DNA of 64,000 nt from Aselliscus stoliczkanus (taxonomy: Eukaryota; Chordata; Mammalia; Chiroptera; Hipposideridae), in NCBI GenBank assembly GCA_033961575.1, contig CM066736.1, forward strand, positions 85,336,852-85,400,851, written 5' to 3'. The notes under the pieces are model-generated. The model ran no database searches. It was not told the origin of the DNA and worked only from the letters and a program-made list of their open reading frames with translations. Of the stretch, positions 1-12,800 are shown piece by piece. The stretch's first letter is position 1. The number at the start of each line of letters is the position of its first letter. The position numbers and the translations under genes were made by a program.

Positions 1-1584
1 GGAAAAATAGGTTAAATACTAAAGAAATCTGAATAAACCATGGACTTTAATTAATATAAAGGCATCAATATTGGTTCATTAATTTTAACGAATGTCCCAT
101 ACTACTATAAAATGTTAAAAATGGAAACTTAATGCAAAGTATATGAGAACTCTCTGTACTATCTAAAACTGTTCAAAAACGAAAGTATTTTTTTAAAAAA
201 AAAACATTACTCTATCTGCTAGGTGAAAAATATAGTATAGGGTAGACACGTAGAACAGGGAGACAAATTAAGGGGCTCTTGCAATAAAGCAGAGATGATG
301 GCAAGAAGTGTTGAAAAATTAAGAGTCTAAATACATTTAAAGATAAAACCAACAGGAGTTGCTGATAGATTGATACAGAGAATGTAGGGACAAAAGGCAG
401 GAAAGAGACTTCAAGTTCAGCCAGTATAGCTAGAAAACTGTAAATGACCTGGGAACAAAGCAATTCAGACCAAGAGAATAGGATAGAGCAAAGGCCCTAA
501 GGTGGGGATTACTTTGATGTACTTAAAAACCTAAAGCAAGCCAGTATAGCAAAAGCATATAGGGCAAGGAGGGGTTGGAAAAGTAAGCAGAGGCCAAATC
601 AAATTTGTTGTACGCCAGAGTAAAGAATTTATAGATTTTACACTAAGTATAATGGAAAGCCATGGGATGACTTTAAGTATGGAAACAACAAAATTTGATT
701 TTTATTTTGTAAGATCATTCAAGCTGCTATGTAGTAAGAGGTAAGAGTAGAAGCGTGAAACTAGTAAATAAAGCTATTATTGCAGTAGACCAGGCAATGA
801 TAGAGGCTGCTTGCACTGGGGTGTTAGTAGTACAAAACAGGAGAAGTGATCAGATTCAGATTATTTGGGGAGGTAACATTAATAGGACTTGATTTATGGA
901 AATGGCAGGTTTAAGGAAAAAAATCAAGATTAGCTTCTACAGCTAATAGGTATGGGTTTATTTAAATCTCCCACAATCCCATGACACAGATACTATTATT
1001 ATCCCTATTTTACAGCTGAGAACACAAAAATCATTTACAAATCTGCAGTATCACCATTTTATTCTGGGTGAGTATAATGGTGATGTAGTGATACCCCAAA
1101 ACAGAGCAGAGTGTCTTTTTCTTTCCTTTTTTACCAAAATTACTTGTACCAACGGCAGAAAATCATTTTTGAAAAATCCAAAGAATTTAAGGGAGAAATT
1201 CTTTGTCATTTTTATATTAGTCCTAAAGAATGCCTGAAGTTAAATCAGTCAAAATTTACTGAATATGTCTGTACTCAGCACTTCCATCTCAAAGCTCTGA
1301 CTATACCATTATTATATATTTTTAGGGTTACAAATAATTAATTATAAGACATAAATGCATGTCCATTACTTTAAGGAGTTTGTTAATTATTTGAGGAGTC
1401 AAGAGAGAGATACAAGTCTTGACCAGCAAGCACCTATATAGAGTTCATCAGCATACTTCTATGTAAATTTGATTAGCAAATACCTGTACAGCATTTATTA
1501 CAAAACACCCATCAGCCATCATATAAACTGAGAAGTAGACCAATATGGTAAAAAGGCCAGAAGCTTAAGAGTCTAAAGAACCTA

Positions 1585-1775
1585 AGCTTACTCCTGCCTC
1601 TGCTACTGACAAATGGCAGATCCTTGGACATGTTCAAATCTCTGGGGTCCAGCTTTCATCTATAAAATAGGGATAATAATACCTACCTTGAAAATCATTA
1701 TAAGGATTAAATGAGATAATGATGTGAAGCATCTAACATAGTGCTAGGCACATAGCAGGTGGTCAATATTTGGAA
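1585..1775 (+). repeat. MIR
   Basis: TCATCTATAAAATAGGGATA, GGATTAAATGAGATAATG and GTGCTAGGCACATAGCAGG in order. Confidence 0.8.
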
Positions 1776-3046
1776 GTCAACAAACGGTACTTATTAGTAA
1801 TTTATTATTACTACTTCATAAATGTTAAAAAGATAGCAGTAAAGGTGTTATAGATCAAATCAATATGAAAATATATTTTAATTTCCATTTTTGTTTCATT
1901 AAAAAATTTTAGATACCTTTTTCCAGAATTCTGATACCCCTGAGAATCCAAAGAACTCATAGCTACTACGATAGCCAAACCAATTAGAGTAGTAATGGCA
2001 TTAGGATGCACAGTTGCCAAGTTTAAGCGAATGGCAGTAGCTTCCTGGAGCACAGTGTTTATAAAGACTCTGAGGCACAGGTGAGGATTCGCCAAGGCTT
2101 GGCAAGCAAGTATGACAGTTAATTAGCAATGTCTGTCATGGGCAAGGAAAGGGGAAGCATTTCCACTAGTGTCAAATATTTGCAATTTCAGAACTAGAGT
2201 ATACAAATAGGCGTCTAGCATTAAAACAGCAAATTCAGCAAAATAAATCTGTCTTTAAGGGCATGTTTTAGGTTTACATACAAATGATAAAACATATTTT
2301 GAGATTTCAGTCTGCAAGTTGATTTCTGATCTGAAAAGGGGTTATTCAAAATTAGAGATCCACCTTGAAGAAAATTAACTTGCTTTTTAAAGTTACTTAT
2401 TACAGCAGGGGAAATAAAGGGATTTTGAAACCAAGTGAATCAAACAGTGTTTATTCAGGCCATAATTCAAATTACTGACCTTCTAGCACTCACAAAAACT
2501 CCTTAAGAGTGCTGGGACTTGCACCCTAAGGATAAAATGAAAAATATCAATCAAGCACATGAAAGCATAAAGCTATATTCTGTTGCTTTGTTTATATAAG
2601 TGCTATACCGATGTTACACTTAAAATGAAGGCACCACATTAACATGGGTGGAAATTTGTCTACCCTGAAAATATATGACCTATTTAAATTTGAATCAAAT
2701 CCACAAATTCATAAATAATTATATTTAATGTAAACGTACCTTTACCTAAAATAATTCCTAAGTTGACTTATACAGAATTTGTGAAAAATACAAGATGAAT
2801 GTAAAAATGTCAACAGCCTTACAGAGATTTCGAAAAAAATCCAACTACCCAGCAAACCAGCAAAAGGAAAGCAAAAAACAAACAAAAATCCCAAAGAGCA
2901 TCTATTAGTCATATCCACACTCAGCTTGTCCAAGAAATAACAAAACTAATGGCACTGAGTACACATGAATTAAGAGTACAGTTTTGCATCTGGAACATAA
3001 GCAGATACTCAATAAATATTTGTGGAATGAATGAATCTTATTATTA

Positions 3047-3153
3047 TTTTTTTTTTTTTGAGGGCAGTTTCACTGGCTCTCATATGTGGGACCCGAACCG
3101 GGGCCACTGGCTTCCCAAGCCAGCGCTTAACCATCACGCCACTCGGCCGGCCC
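3047..3153 (-). mobile_element. Short tRNA-derived SINE
   Basis: Poly(T) at the left, then TGAGGGCAGTTTCACTGG, ending CACTCGGCCGGCCC. Flanks carry an approximate duplication (GAATCTTATTATT and GAATATTATTTT). Inserted at the 3' end of an older MIR/L2-like piece. Confidence 0.9.
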
Positions 3154-3477
3154 TGAATATTATTTTTAATAGAATTTGTTTTAAATGTTTATTTCTTAAA
3201 CACAGTAGGACAAATCTAAGGTTCTGAGCCTAAAATCTTATGGTACAGCTCATACATGACTTTGGAGATATGCCCTCTTAATAAGCATCGTAAGTGTGAC
3301 AACCTCAACTATCCATTCTGGATTGACAATTCAGAAGGGAAAAAAACAAAAATAAAGATGTGGTCAAGTCAGTAAATTTTTTAAAAGTTCACCAACTTCA
3401 CTTATTAGGTGAATCCCCATCTATTCCAAGTATTTTTGTAAAGGTCTACCAAAGAAGGTTGAAAAGTTAATAATGTT

Positions 3478-3650
3478 AGGTGACATTTACTGAGAACTCA
3501 TCAGATGCACTAAGTCAAGCACTTTCCATGAATCATCTCATTTAATTATCCTGATACCTCTAGGAAGTAAGTACTATTATTAACTTTGGTTTATAAAGAA
3601 ACTGAGGCTCAAGAAAGGTGGTATGAGAGCCAGTATTAGAACCAGATCTA
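3478..3650 (-). repeat. MIR
   Basis: Antisense core: TTACTGAGAACTCATCAG, TCATTTAATTATCCTGA, AAGAAACTGAGGCTCAAG. Confidence 0.75.
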
Positions 3651-3670
3651 TTCATTCATTCATTCAACAA

Positions 3671-3780
3671 TTTTTTTTTTTTTTTTGAGGGCAGTGTCAC
3701 TGGCCCTCATATGTGGAACCAAACCGGGGCTGCTGGCTTCCTAAGCCAGCGCTTAACCACCACGCCACTCGGCTGGCCCT
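3671..3780 (-). mobile_element. Short tRNA-derived SINE
   Basis: Sixteen-T tail, body and head intact. The target duplication CATTCAACAA is perfect at 3661-3670 and 3781-3790, within an older repeat end that contains CATTCATT tandem units. Confidence 0.92.
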
Positions 3781-4110
3781 CATTCAACAAATATTAATGA
3801 GTACCTACTACACGCCAGACATTGTTCTAAAACATTAGGGAATGCAGTGATGAATAAGATAAAGTCTCTACCCTCGGCAACTTACCCTCTTTGGGAGAAA
3901 TAGGACATAAACAAATATGTAAATAATTTCAACTAGTTTTAAGTGTAACAAAAATAAAAGAGTAAAGGAATAGAAAGACACCAATGGAAAGTGGATACTC
4001 TTTCAATTATAATTTTGCTACACTGTTTCTCAAATACCAAATTAAAAGAGTAGATAGATGTTGGGGTGGTGGGGAGTGGAGAATTACTGATTATATAAGA
4101 CCCAGCAGAG

Positions 4111-4507
4111 GGCAGGCCTAGTGGTGAGCTGGGTAAGAACTGGCTTGGGATGCCGACTCTGAGCAGCAGGGCCCTGGTTCGGATCCCACATGAGGGCCAA
4201 TGACACTGCCCTCTACAGCTAAGATGGTGAACAACAGCTCCACCTGGAGCTAGGCTGCTGTGAGTCGCCGAGCGACGGCATAGCTGCAGCCCCTGCTGCA
4301 ATGGGCTGCCAAGAACTGCCGTGAGCGGCCGTCCAGAGGCCGGCGACCGATCTGCCTCACCCAGGAAGAGTGCAATGACGATACCAACATGGGCCAGTGA
4401 AGCAACGTCCTCCACAATTAGACTGAAGAACAAAAAAGGACAGCAACTTGTCTGTTCCCCTCTCCCAATTCTCCAATAAAATCTTAAAAAAAATAAAAAA
4501 TAAAAAA
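4111..4507 (+). mobile_element. Long tRNA-derived SINE
   Basis: The head is degenerate (GGCAGGCCTAGTGGTGAGC); the body runs to CCAATAAAATCTTAAAAA. A 16-base duplication ATAAG(A/G)CCCAGCAGAG lies at 4095-4110 and 4508-4523. It has the shortest internal GTGAGCGGC repeat tract of the long copies. Confidence 0.92.
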
Positions 4508-4856
4508 ATAAGGCCCAGCAGAGAAGGCAGTAAAAAGGTTACAATATGCTGATTTAAAATCTCACAAAGTATAGCAGAATGATGCCACCTAACATAGAGC
4601 TAGCCCAGAAAGCAATAACTATATTATAATATTATATGAAAAGTGATATTCACAAAGATTACCTTGGAGTCATCAAACACAAATGCAAAACTTACGTTCA
4701 GTGTAATAGTTAAGAAGTCATCAAAAATAGTCAATTTCTATGTATTAAGGGGTAAGCTTCAGTTAATTGATTCATTCACGTATTTGGAATAGCTCATTTG
4801 CAATAGTGCAAATAAATAAAACACTGCTTTCCATAAAATACCTGCAAGGGAAGGAA

Positions 4857-5085
4857 GCTAACATTTTTTCAATACATACACTATAATGCACTTTAAAATA
4901 CCCAGTTTTGTTTAATCTTCACAATAAACTTAGAAAATTGGCATTATTCTCAATTCATACATGGGTAAACAAATTTAGAAAGACTAATGTACTTCAGGTC
5001 AGACTGAAAGAGCTGGGTTCTCAACCCAGGCCTCTTTAACTACAAAAATTATTGCTTGATTTTAACACTACACCATAATGCCTCA
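4857..5085 (-). repeat. MIR, diverged
   Basis: Antisense: TTTAATCTTCACAATAAAC, GAGCTGGGTTCTCAACCCAG, ending in ACACTACACCATAATGCC. Confidence 0.6.
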
Positions 5086-6299
5086 TCCTAAGACTGAAAA
5101 TAAAATTATATTCTACAGATCAGCTCATTACCACTTATAGCTTATTACGAAAATGATAATTTTTTTATATATTATGTAATGACACCTTTCCGGGAATCTC
5201 AAGGAGGTTCATTAAATGAAAGTTATAGTGGATCTAAAGATTCAAAGGTGGGGAAGACCATGCATTAAATAAACACAAGAATTTACCGCCATACCTTCCC
5301 CCAAATCCCTCTAAAACAGTATGAAGGGATTTTTTTAAAAAGGGAAGCGGTCCATAAACCTGTATGGTCAAAATGGAAAGGCAACAACAGCTATCAAGTT
5401 TTCGAAACTGGAAAACACACAAGTAGTAACCGATCAAACATACCCAAGAAAGTGGAAACAAACCTAAGACAGCAAAAAGAACAAAAATAAGACAACTTGC
5501 ATCAGAGAACCCCAGAAAGACACAGGAATGGAGAGAACCAAATACTTTTAAAGTGGGGTAAATTTAAGTGGAACTAGAGAGAAGAAAATTAGTTGAAATT
5601 CTGTTTAAGCAGCGTTTAGTTCCCAGTTATCCTCCCTCATCCAAAAGGCTACAGGTAAATCTGAGGGAATCTGATGACACCAGGCTGAGAGGGTGGGTGC
5701 TATGCTGAAAACAGGGAGGTAAAGTCAAGTCTAGATACTGAATGGTGAGATTATCCAGCTCTCTCCCTCCATTTACTCTCAAAATACTGGCGTACAGGCT
5801 TACTACTCTAGGTAGGAGGCTAGGAGATTCTTCTCTAAGGAATCTGACCAGTCCATGAAAAAGCCCTAATGAGAGTGACAACTTGATGGAGGTAAAGCGT
5901 TATTGGGTGCTTCTCAACAAAACAGCCCAGGTAGGTCAACCTACAATGAAAGTCACCAGCCAACATGTCCCACCCTATACACACAGCTTTCTGTCAGCTT
6001 TTTAGTGCTCATTTTCATATATAAACAGATAGCCAGCGTTTAATGAAACTCTGAAATGAGAGAGGGATCAAAACAAACAAATAAAAGGAACTTACAGGTA
6101 AAACAGAAAACATGAAAAAAGAAAAAAAAAAAAATCATCAGATAAGAGAAAATATTACAAAAGAACAGAATGTTATCTTTTTCTTAAAAAGGAACTTCCA
6201 GAAAACAAAAATGAATTACTAGAAATTTAAAGTATGATAGCAAAAATGAAAAAATTTCATATAAGTAGTGAAGGATAAAGTTAAAGGATTAATATAAAA

Positions 6300-6545
6300 T
6301 AACACTTATAAAGCATTTCTATGTGCTAGCTCTATTCTAATAGTTTTACATTTATTATCTCATTTATTTACACTCCCAAACCATAAAAAATAGATATTTT
6401 TTTTTCCGTATTTTATAAACGAGAAAACTTAGATCCAGAGCTTAGTTGACTCACAGTCACATAGTTAGCAAGTGGCAAAAACTCGGATTCAAATTCAGGA
6501 AGTTTAATTCCAAAATCCAGGCTTTTAACCACTATACTACAGTTG
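6300..6545 (-). repeat. MIR, near full length
   Basis: Antisense, from CTATGTGCTAGCTCTATTC through CACAGTCACATAGTTAGC to TTTTAACCACTATACTACAG at the tRNA-like end. Confidence 0.8.
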
Positions 6546-6639
6546 AAAGAAAAAGCTAACAAATGGAAAATGGGAATGAGAAAGGAAGGAAAAAAAAAAA
6601 AAATTAAAGGATCAATCCAGGCAGCTCAACATCCTGAAT

Positions 6640-7260
6640 ACTAGGTGATCCAAAAAGAGAGAAGAGAAAAATGAAAGATATAATTCAAGAAATTTCCCAG
6701 AAGTGAAGGACATGACTGTCTAGAATGAAAGAGGCCATTGAGTATGCAATCCAATAAATAAGGACCCACACCAAGGAAAACTACCTTGAAATTTCAGAAC
6801 TCTGAAAGTTACTGAGTTTTCAGAAAGAAAAAGGATCTGAAATTAGAATGGCTTGGGCTTCTCAAAAGCAATGCAGAAAGCCAATAGCCAATAAAGTAAT
6901 ATCTTCAAAATTCTCAAGGAAAATGACCTCCATCCTAGAATCCTTCCCCTCGCTAAACCATCAACAAAGTGGGAGGGTAGAATAAAGAAATTTTCCATCT
7001 ACCATGCAAGGTCTCAAAGATGTACTTTCTGTCTCCCTATACACCAAGAACCTAGTAGAGGATATGAGCCAGAAAATGAGTAAATAAGCCAAGAAAGAGG
7101 GCAATCAGAATGTGGAAGCTCAGGAGGGAGATCCCGGAAGTGCAAGAGGCCTCGGGAGCCCTCGGCATCCAGATGAGTGTGAGCAGTCAGAGGGTCCTAA
7201 CATGAAGCTGATAGCACGCTGAAGATTCGAACATACTGAGACAACAGTCTAGGAATAAAT
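6640..7260 (+). mobile_element. L1M/HAL1-type LINE fragment
   Basis: Phrases typical of old L1 5' regions occur in order: AATTCAAGAAATTTCCCAG, GAAATTTCAGAACTCTGAAAG, TCTTCAAAATTCTCAAGG, AGGGTAGAATAAAGAAATTT. No open reading frame survives. Confidence 0.65.
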
Positions 7261-7489
7261 CGATGACAGCATACAAAGAAAAAAAAAGAAGACAACAATT
7301 CTTCACTTAATCATATCCCTCCTTCTACGAAACACCTAACTCTGACAACTTTGTTCCTCTGGCAAAGGAAAAACTGCGTTCCTAAAGTTTAAGTTATATT
7401 ATTTCCTATTACATGTTAAAAAAAATCTTTTACATTTTAATTTTTGTCCAAATGGCATCACAATAATAAAATAGAATGAAGGTCTTAGA

Positions 7490-7670
7490 AGTAGAGGATC
7501 TGCCAGCTATGACATATTAGGCAAGTCATTTGGCATCTCTGAACCTCATCTTCAAAAAGTGAAATAATACCTATTCCAAAGCTTTATGTGCACGCTTAAA
7601 GTAAGAGCCGTGAACATTCCCAGCAAAATGCCAAGCACATAGTAAGCACTCAGTGCATGTTTGTTCAGTC
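7490..7670 (+). repeat. MIR beside EMSY exon 7
   Basis: GCAAGTCATTTGGCATCTC, AACCTCATCTTCAAAAAG and GCCAAGCACATAGTAAGCA. It ends only about 65 bases from the exon 7 donor. Confidence 0.75.
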
Positions 7671-7734
7671 TGAATCATACTGGCTGAAAGAAATGAAAAC
7701 AGCCACTGGCAGGCCGACTCCCTCCACCACATAC

Positions 7735-7994
7735 CTTCTGTGTTGTTGTGTTGGTCGTCTGTGTTGACGGTTTGGTGAAGGTTATTTTCACAGGAGACAT
7801 GTGGGGTGGTAAGGAGTTGGCAATGCTCTGCATGATATTGCTCATCTTGGGACTGCCACTCACGGGCACAGTGATGGTCTTTGAGACCGGGACCACCGCC
7901 TTTGGGACTTCCTTTAGGACAACAGGGGATGAGCTAGAAGAGTTCGTTCGCCTTCGTTTCCTGGGTTTTTCATCTTCATCTGAACAGCTAACAC
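7735..7994 (-). CDS. EMSY: EMSY exon 7 (NLS-containing)
   Basis: The acceptor is TGCCTTTCAG and the donor CAGAAG followed by GTATGT. The 260-base exon completes Ser192, encodes residues to Lys278 and ends exactly on a codon. It opens with an acidic patch (SDEDE, 196-200), then KPRKRRR (201-207), a nuclear-localisation-type cluster, then a five-serine run and a Thr/Ser/Pro-rich stretch. In human EMSY the following exon starts VIIVTT; I looked for it in 1-7734 on the minus strand and did not find it, so it lies beyond the window. Confidence 0.95.
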
Positions 7995-9791
7995 CTGAAA
8001 GGCAATGACAAAACTGCTATATTTATACCAATCTAGCATTGTATTTTATACTTTTAAAATCTTTGTGTCATCAAGTCATCCTTAACCACTCCCTCTGCCT
8101 TATGCCCAATTAGACATAGTCCTACCAATCCTCCCTCAGTGAAGTTGTCTCTTAATGCCTTCCCTCCTTTAACTCCATGGCCATTCATGCCTTCATCTCC
8201 TGCCTGTATTTTAGTAGCAACTTCCTAAAAAGTGTCCATGCTTTTAATCTTTCCACTTCTTTTCCATTCTCCATCGTACCACCAGTTACAAAATCTCACA
8301 TCTAATCATGCCAATGCCCTGCTTCAAATTCTTTAGTTTTTACCACCCTATTAGATGAGAAACAAAATCATTACTATATCATTCAAAGTCCCGTATCTTT
8401 CCAAAAACGCAACACCCTATTCCACCCAGGCACACTGAATTGCTCACCATTCCCCCAAGCCACCTTACCACATTCTATGCATGTGAAGTCTATATACTAT
8501 TGTTCTCTGGGGAATACCACCTACCTACCATCAATGATCCCGCAATCATCATCCTGCAAGCCATCTCCTCAATGAACTCGCAACTCCTCTGAGTTTATAG
8601 GCACTATGTACATTCTCTGCTGTATCACTTACCCCATGGCAATGTGGCTGCCAGTCTGTACATCTCTCATTACTAAGGGGGCAATGACTAAGTCTTATTG
8701 GTTTGCTTCCCTGTATAGTGCATTGCACATGCAAAGTGAGCTGAATGAATTATATTCCAAACTAATGTTGCCCGTGTGATTTCTGAGAATAAAGCAATAA
8801 ACTTCCTGTTACTTCAAACTACACGTTATGTGAAATGGTCTCTTCATTTTGGGGATTCACTTTCAAGATTTTAAAAAAATTGATTAAAAAATAGATTTTT
8901 ACAGTTATTTTAAAAGACCACCTTGGCTAAATCCACAGAAATCAGATATAAACTTAATTAACAGTCCCAAATTCTTAGTTTTTTTTCTGTATGCACTAAA
9001 GCCTCAACTGTTTTTGTAGGCTTTTAAAAAAATCAAGTGAGAAACAAAAACCTTGCAATATACATAGAAAATCTCTACAGAGAAGACATAAAGAAAGAAA
9101 AAAGTACACAGAATAACTTGTGGAACTGGTAAAAAATATATATATATAACTCCTTACAAGTTCGGTTTTTAGGCTCTAATTTAAACAAGGTTAACAATGA
9201 CCTAAAATCATTCCTGTCTAAAATAGCACACTCCACATCTAAAAGTTACAAAGAAATCAAGTTTATAACTATATTGAGAAAAAATGAAAATAAAATATTA
9301 ATGATCTCCAGTTGATATTAAAAGCAGAAAATACTGACATAACAGACATGAAAAATAAAAAATGAACTTGATATCAAACTGTTTTACAGAGTAGAATCAA
9401 GGGGTTAAAAACTGTAAATAAATTTCTCAACATTACGGTCAACTAGAAATATAAAAGATGGACTCGGGAATGCTTCACTGAATCTAACAGATGTTCATAA
9501 ATAATTTTTTAAAAACACTACAAAGATCACAATTATAGGAGTAAACACTAAATAAATCATATATTCCTCAGTGTTTGCTCACATTTCTATCCCATGACAA
9601 TCAAAACAAGTAAATACTTGAAGGATAGCACTGTTCAAGGTAGACTCCCCACAGAGAACAAAAAAAAATTTCTCAACTCTCAGAACTAATTAAAAAGTAT
9701 TATAGGGCTGGCCGAGTGGCGCAGTGGTTAAGCGCTGGCCTGGGAAGCCAGTGGCCCCAGTTCGGTCCCACATATGAGGGCCAGTGACACT

Positions 9792-9832
<41 letters not shown>

Positions 9833-12800
9833 TTATATAACTAGTCACATGTAAAAAAAGGAACTCTTTAGAACCTTCAAAAATTAACCACTGCTAATGG
9901 CCAGTGGACCAATGATTTAACCCAGAAAGGCAGATCTAATCAGAGCCTATGCTGCAGCATTTAGCCAAGATGGCCCTAATAATACCAAGAATATCACTTA
10001 CTTTTGACATAAACAGTACTTCCACTTGGCAAGACAACTACATTGGAGGCAGGACTGGCAGGTCTTGGAGACTTAACCGTTGCTATGCTGCCACTTGGAA
10101 CGGGGGTAGAGGTTGGGGTTGACGTGGTACTTGTGTAGGAATAGCAAACCACTACTGAAGGAATGATAAAAAAGTTTGCTGTTAACTTGCACCAAAACTG
10201 TCCACGCAAACAGAAGAACTATTTTTTACTGTAGGCCAATTTTAACATTTTCATGTGATCAGGAGTTAGAGGCCAGTACTAGTTATTAGGTCCACAAGTT
10301 AAAAGGCATTCATAACCTTTCCTGAAAGCCATCACTTAACTGGGTTTTTCCCAAGTATTTAACAGCTTGTCTGCAGGTGACACTGCCAATGGAAAAGAGC
10401 ACAGTTACAAAGAAATCAAGTCTAAAACTATACTGAGTAAAATGAAAATCACTTTTCATTCATGGCCGGAGTTAAACAGGCAGGTGTTAAATAGTACTTG
10501 TATTTCCTTTTCATACTAATAGCAGGACCAGTGACAGAGTGAGGGATAATTTTCCCCTAACCATAGCAATTTCCAACTTGGCTACTGGGGGGAACCAAAG
10601 CAAGGTTTCTTTATTATAAACCAACTCACATGGGTCACCTGCCATCTAAGCAGTACAATAATAACTGAACTCAAGAAATGACAACATCATATTTCAATTT
10701 CTTGAATAGCAACAACAAGCAAGAATAGCTCATAGGCATCATTTACTGAGTACCATGTATTATGCTAAATTCTTTCTGTGTGTTTCACTAACTGTCACAA
10801 AACCACACTCTCAGTTTAAAGATGAGGAACCTGCGGTTCACAGAAGCTAAAAAAGTTGCCTGAGGTCACATAGCTAGGAAATGGCAAACTAGGATTCAAA
10901 CACAGGTTTGACTATTGAAAATCTTATATTCTCTCCACTTTACCAGAGAGTTGGTGGATAGAAAAGGTAATGTAGGAAGCAAAGAAAGATATCGCTCCTA
11001 CAACAAACAAAAGAAACTGAGTGGAAGCCAAGTTTGTACACTAATAACGGTCTCTTTCTGCATATAGCTTTCTTCAGCCTAAGAGAGCCTGGAATGATGA
11101 AAAGTTATGTCTCACTCTGCTCCACAGCTCATTGCTAGTTAAGAAAAGACAATTCCCCAATGTAATCTGACAACTACATTATTTTCAGGGTCATTTTTAA
11201 GCATGATCAAAGTGAGTTTAATATTACTCTTGGTGACCTCAAGAGAATTGAAAGATTTTTAAAGCATGTGTCAATTACTAGAATAAGTCACAGTAAGAAA
11301 GCCCTCTCCATCTGTCAGGTAATCCCTAATGGATTCAGCACACTGACTAGAGCAGAAAAGCAGCATTTACCATTGATTCCAGCAGCTAAATGACTTCTAT
11401 CATCTTATTTACTTTCCATGTCACCCATTAAGGCCTTGAATTCACTCCTAACAAAATACACTGATATCAAAAATTCATTCCAAGAAGGCATTTTGCAATT
11501 TTGTGATGAATATAATTCACTTTGAACAAAAGGGAGATTTAATTTTGGCTGAGACTAAAAACTTTGCAGTTTCTAGTTTCAGAATAAGAACTGCTCAGTG
11601 TGTTTTGTGACTTTTATATACTGCGATAAAAACAAATGATTGAAGAATCTGAGAAACGTCATCTCTAGACACAAACATTTTTCTACTCACCTTCTTTGCT
11701 TCCTGTCTCTGCAGGCACTGGAAGAGATGAATTGTGCTGAACAGCTGCATTGGCAACAGCGTTAGCTGTTACAGTGAAGGCGGTTTGCGGAACCAGCCGG
11801 GGCATCAGTGGTACCAATCGACGACCTTCAATGGACCATTCTGAAGAGCTATTAGGTCCAGACATACTGAACAAAAAAGAAAATGCTGCTACAAAGGTTC
11901 TCAATCACTAAAAATGAATCAAATATGTTTTCTCAAACAAAGATCACTTTTTATTTGTGATTAAACTGTAAATTTAACCACCTGAGTGAACAGGTGGTTT
12001 ATTTTAAGAAAGCAAGATCAAAATTATGAATGATAATCAGAATTCAAGGAATTTCACACACACTTGGGTTCTTACATATTTTATTCTATGATCTGAATTA
12101 ATCTTGTAATGAATATAATTGAAACTATGAAAAATTTTTCTATGTCCTCTAAAACTGACATTATTTTCATTAGTTTAAATCCAGTAGTGTTCATGAAAAC
12201 CAGTATTTCTATTAACTTTTAGAACTTAATTTTGTAATTAAACTAGAAAGGTAAAAAGTACTCATAATTTTAAAAATCAGATTTTCATTAACAATTAAGG
12301 ATGGAATTCAGTGAACCTTTGCAAAATTATCTAACTGCCTGCATGGCCAGAGGTTCTAAGGCTTTCAAACAAGGGAAACTGAGGCAGTAAACGAGGGAGA
12401 CTTGAGGGATAGAAGAAAACTGTGTATATCACTGCACATGTCACTGGGGATGTGTTATATTATTATCCTTCCTGCTAAAAAACAGATTAGATCTGAGGAC
12501 ACTGCCACTACTTTAATTTTATTATTTATACCACTCTTCACTCTAAGTATATGAGGCTATTGAACTCTATCCCTAAGCAGACACTATTCTCAGTTTCTAT
12601 ACTCTAAACTTCTTGAACAAATTTTAATCCAAGAATCCAAACAGAGGTTGAAATATGAAAAAATAATTGTGTCCTTTCTCTTGATGTAGCTCCACAAAAG
12701 GTAGTTGTGTCACATTTCCTGACTAATGATTAAGGTTGAGGTTTTAAATTCACTCAGAATCAACCAATCTCTTCATTAAATCCGAAATATTTCTGTACCT

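Larger units (their letters stand above)
1..7734 (-). other. EMSY: EMSY intron 7, left part cut by window edge
   Basis: AT-rich intron. It holds the SINEs, MIRs and L1 fragment listed separately. Between them (1-950, 1030-1584, 1780-3000, 4524-4850, 5090-6290) I see no exon, RNA gene or repeat that I can name. A short antisense MIR-like core (TTATCCCTATTTTACAGCTG) lies near 960-1030. Confidence 0.8.
7995..10001 (-). other. EMSY: EMSY intron 6
   Basis: About 2.0 kb with one L2 fragment and one young short SINE. The rest, including 8500-9650, is AT-rich without recognised features. Confidence 0.85.

Noticed and set aside
1811..2160. 94-codon minus-strand frame with a hydrophobic segment (TTLIGLAIVVAMSSLD)
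   Set aside because: Looked membrane-like, possibly a retrocopy fragment, but I could not match it to a known protein, and the C-terminal half is AT-rich chance coding.
9705..9800. tRNA-gene-like sequence with A-box and B-box style motifs
   Set aside because: It is the head of a SINE present in 18 copies; no acceptor-stem pairing of a functional tRNA was seen.
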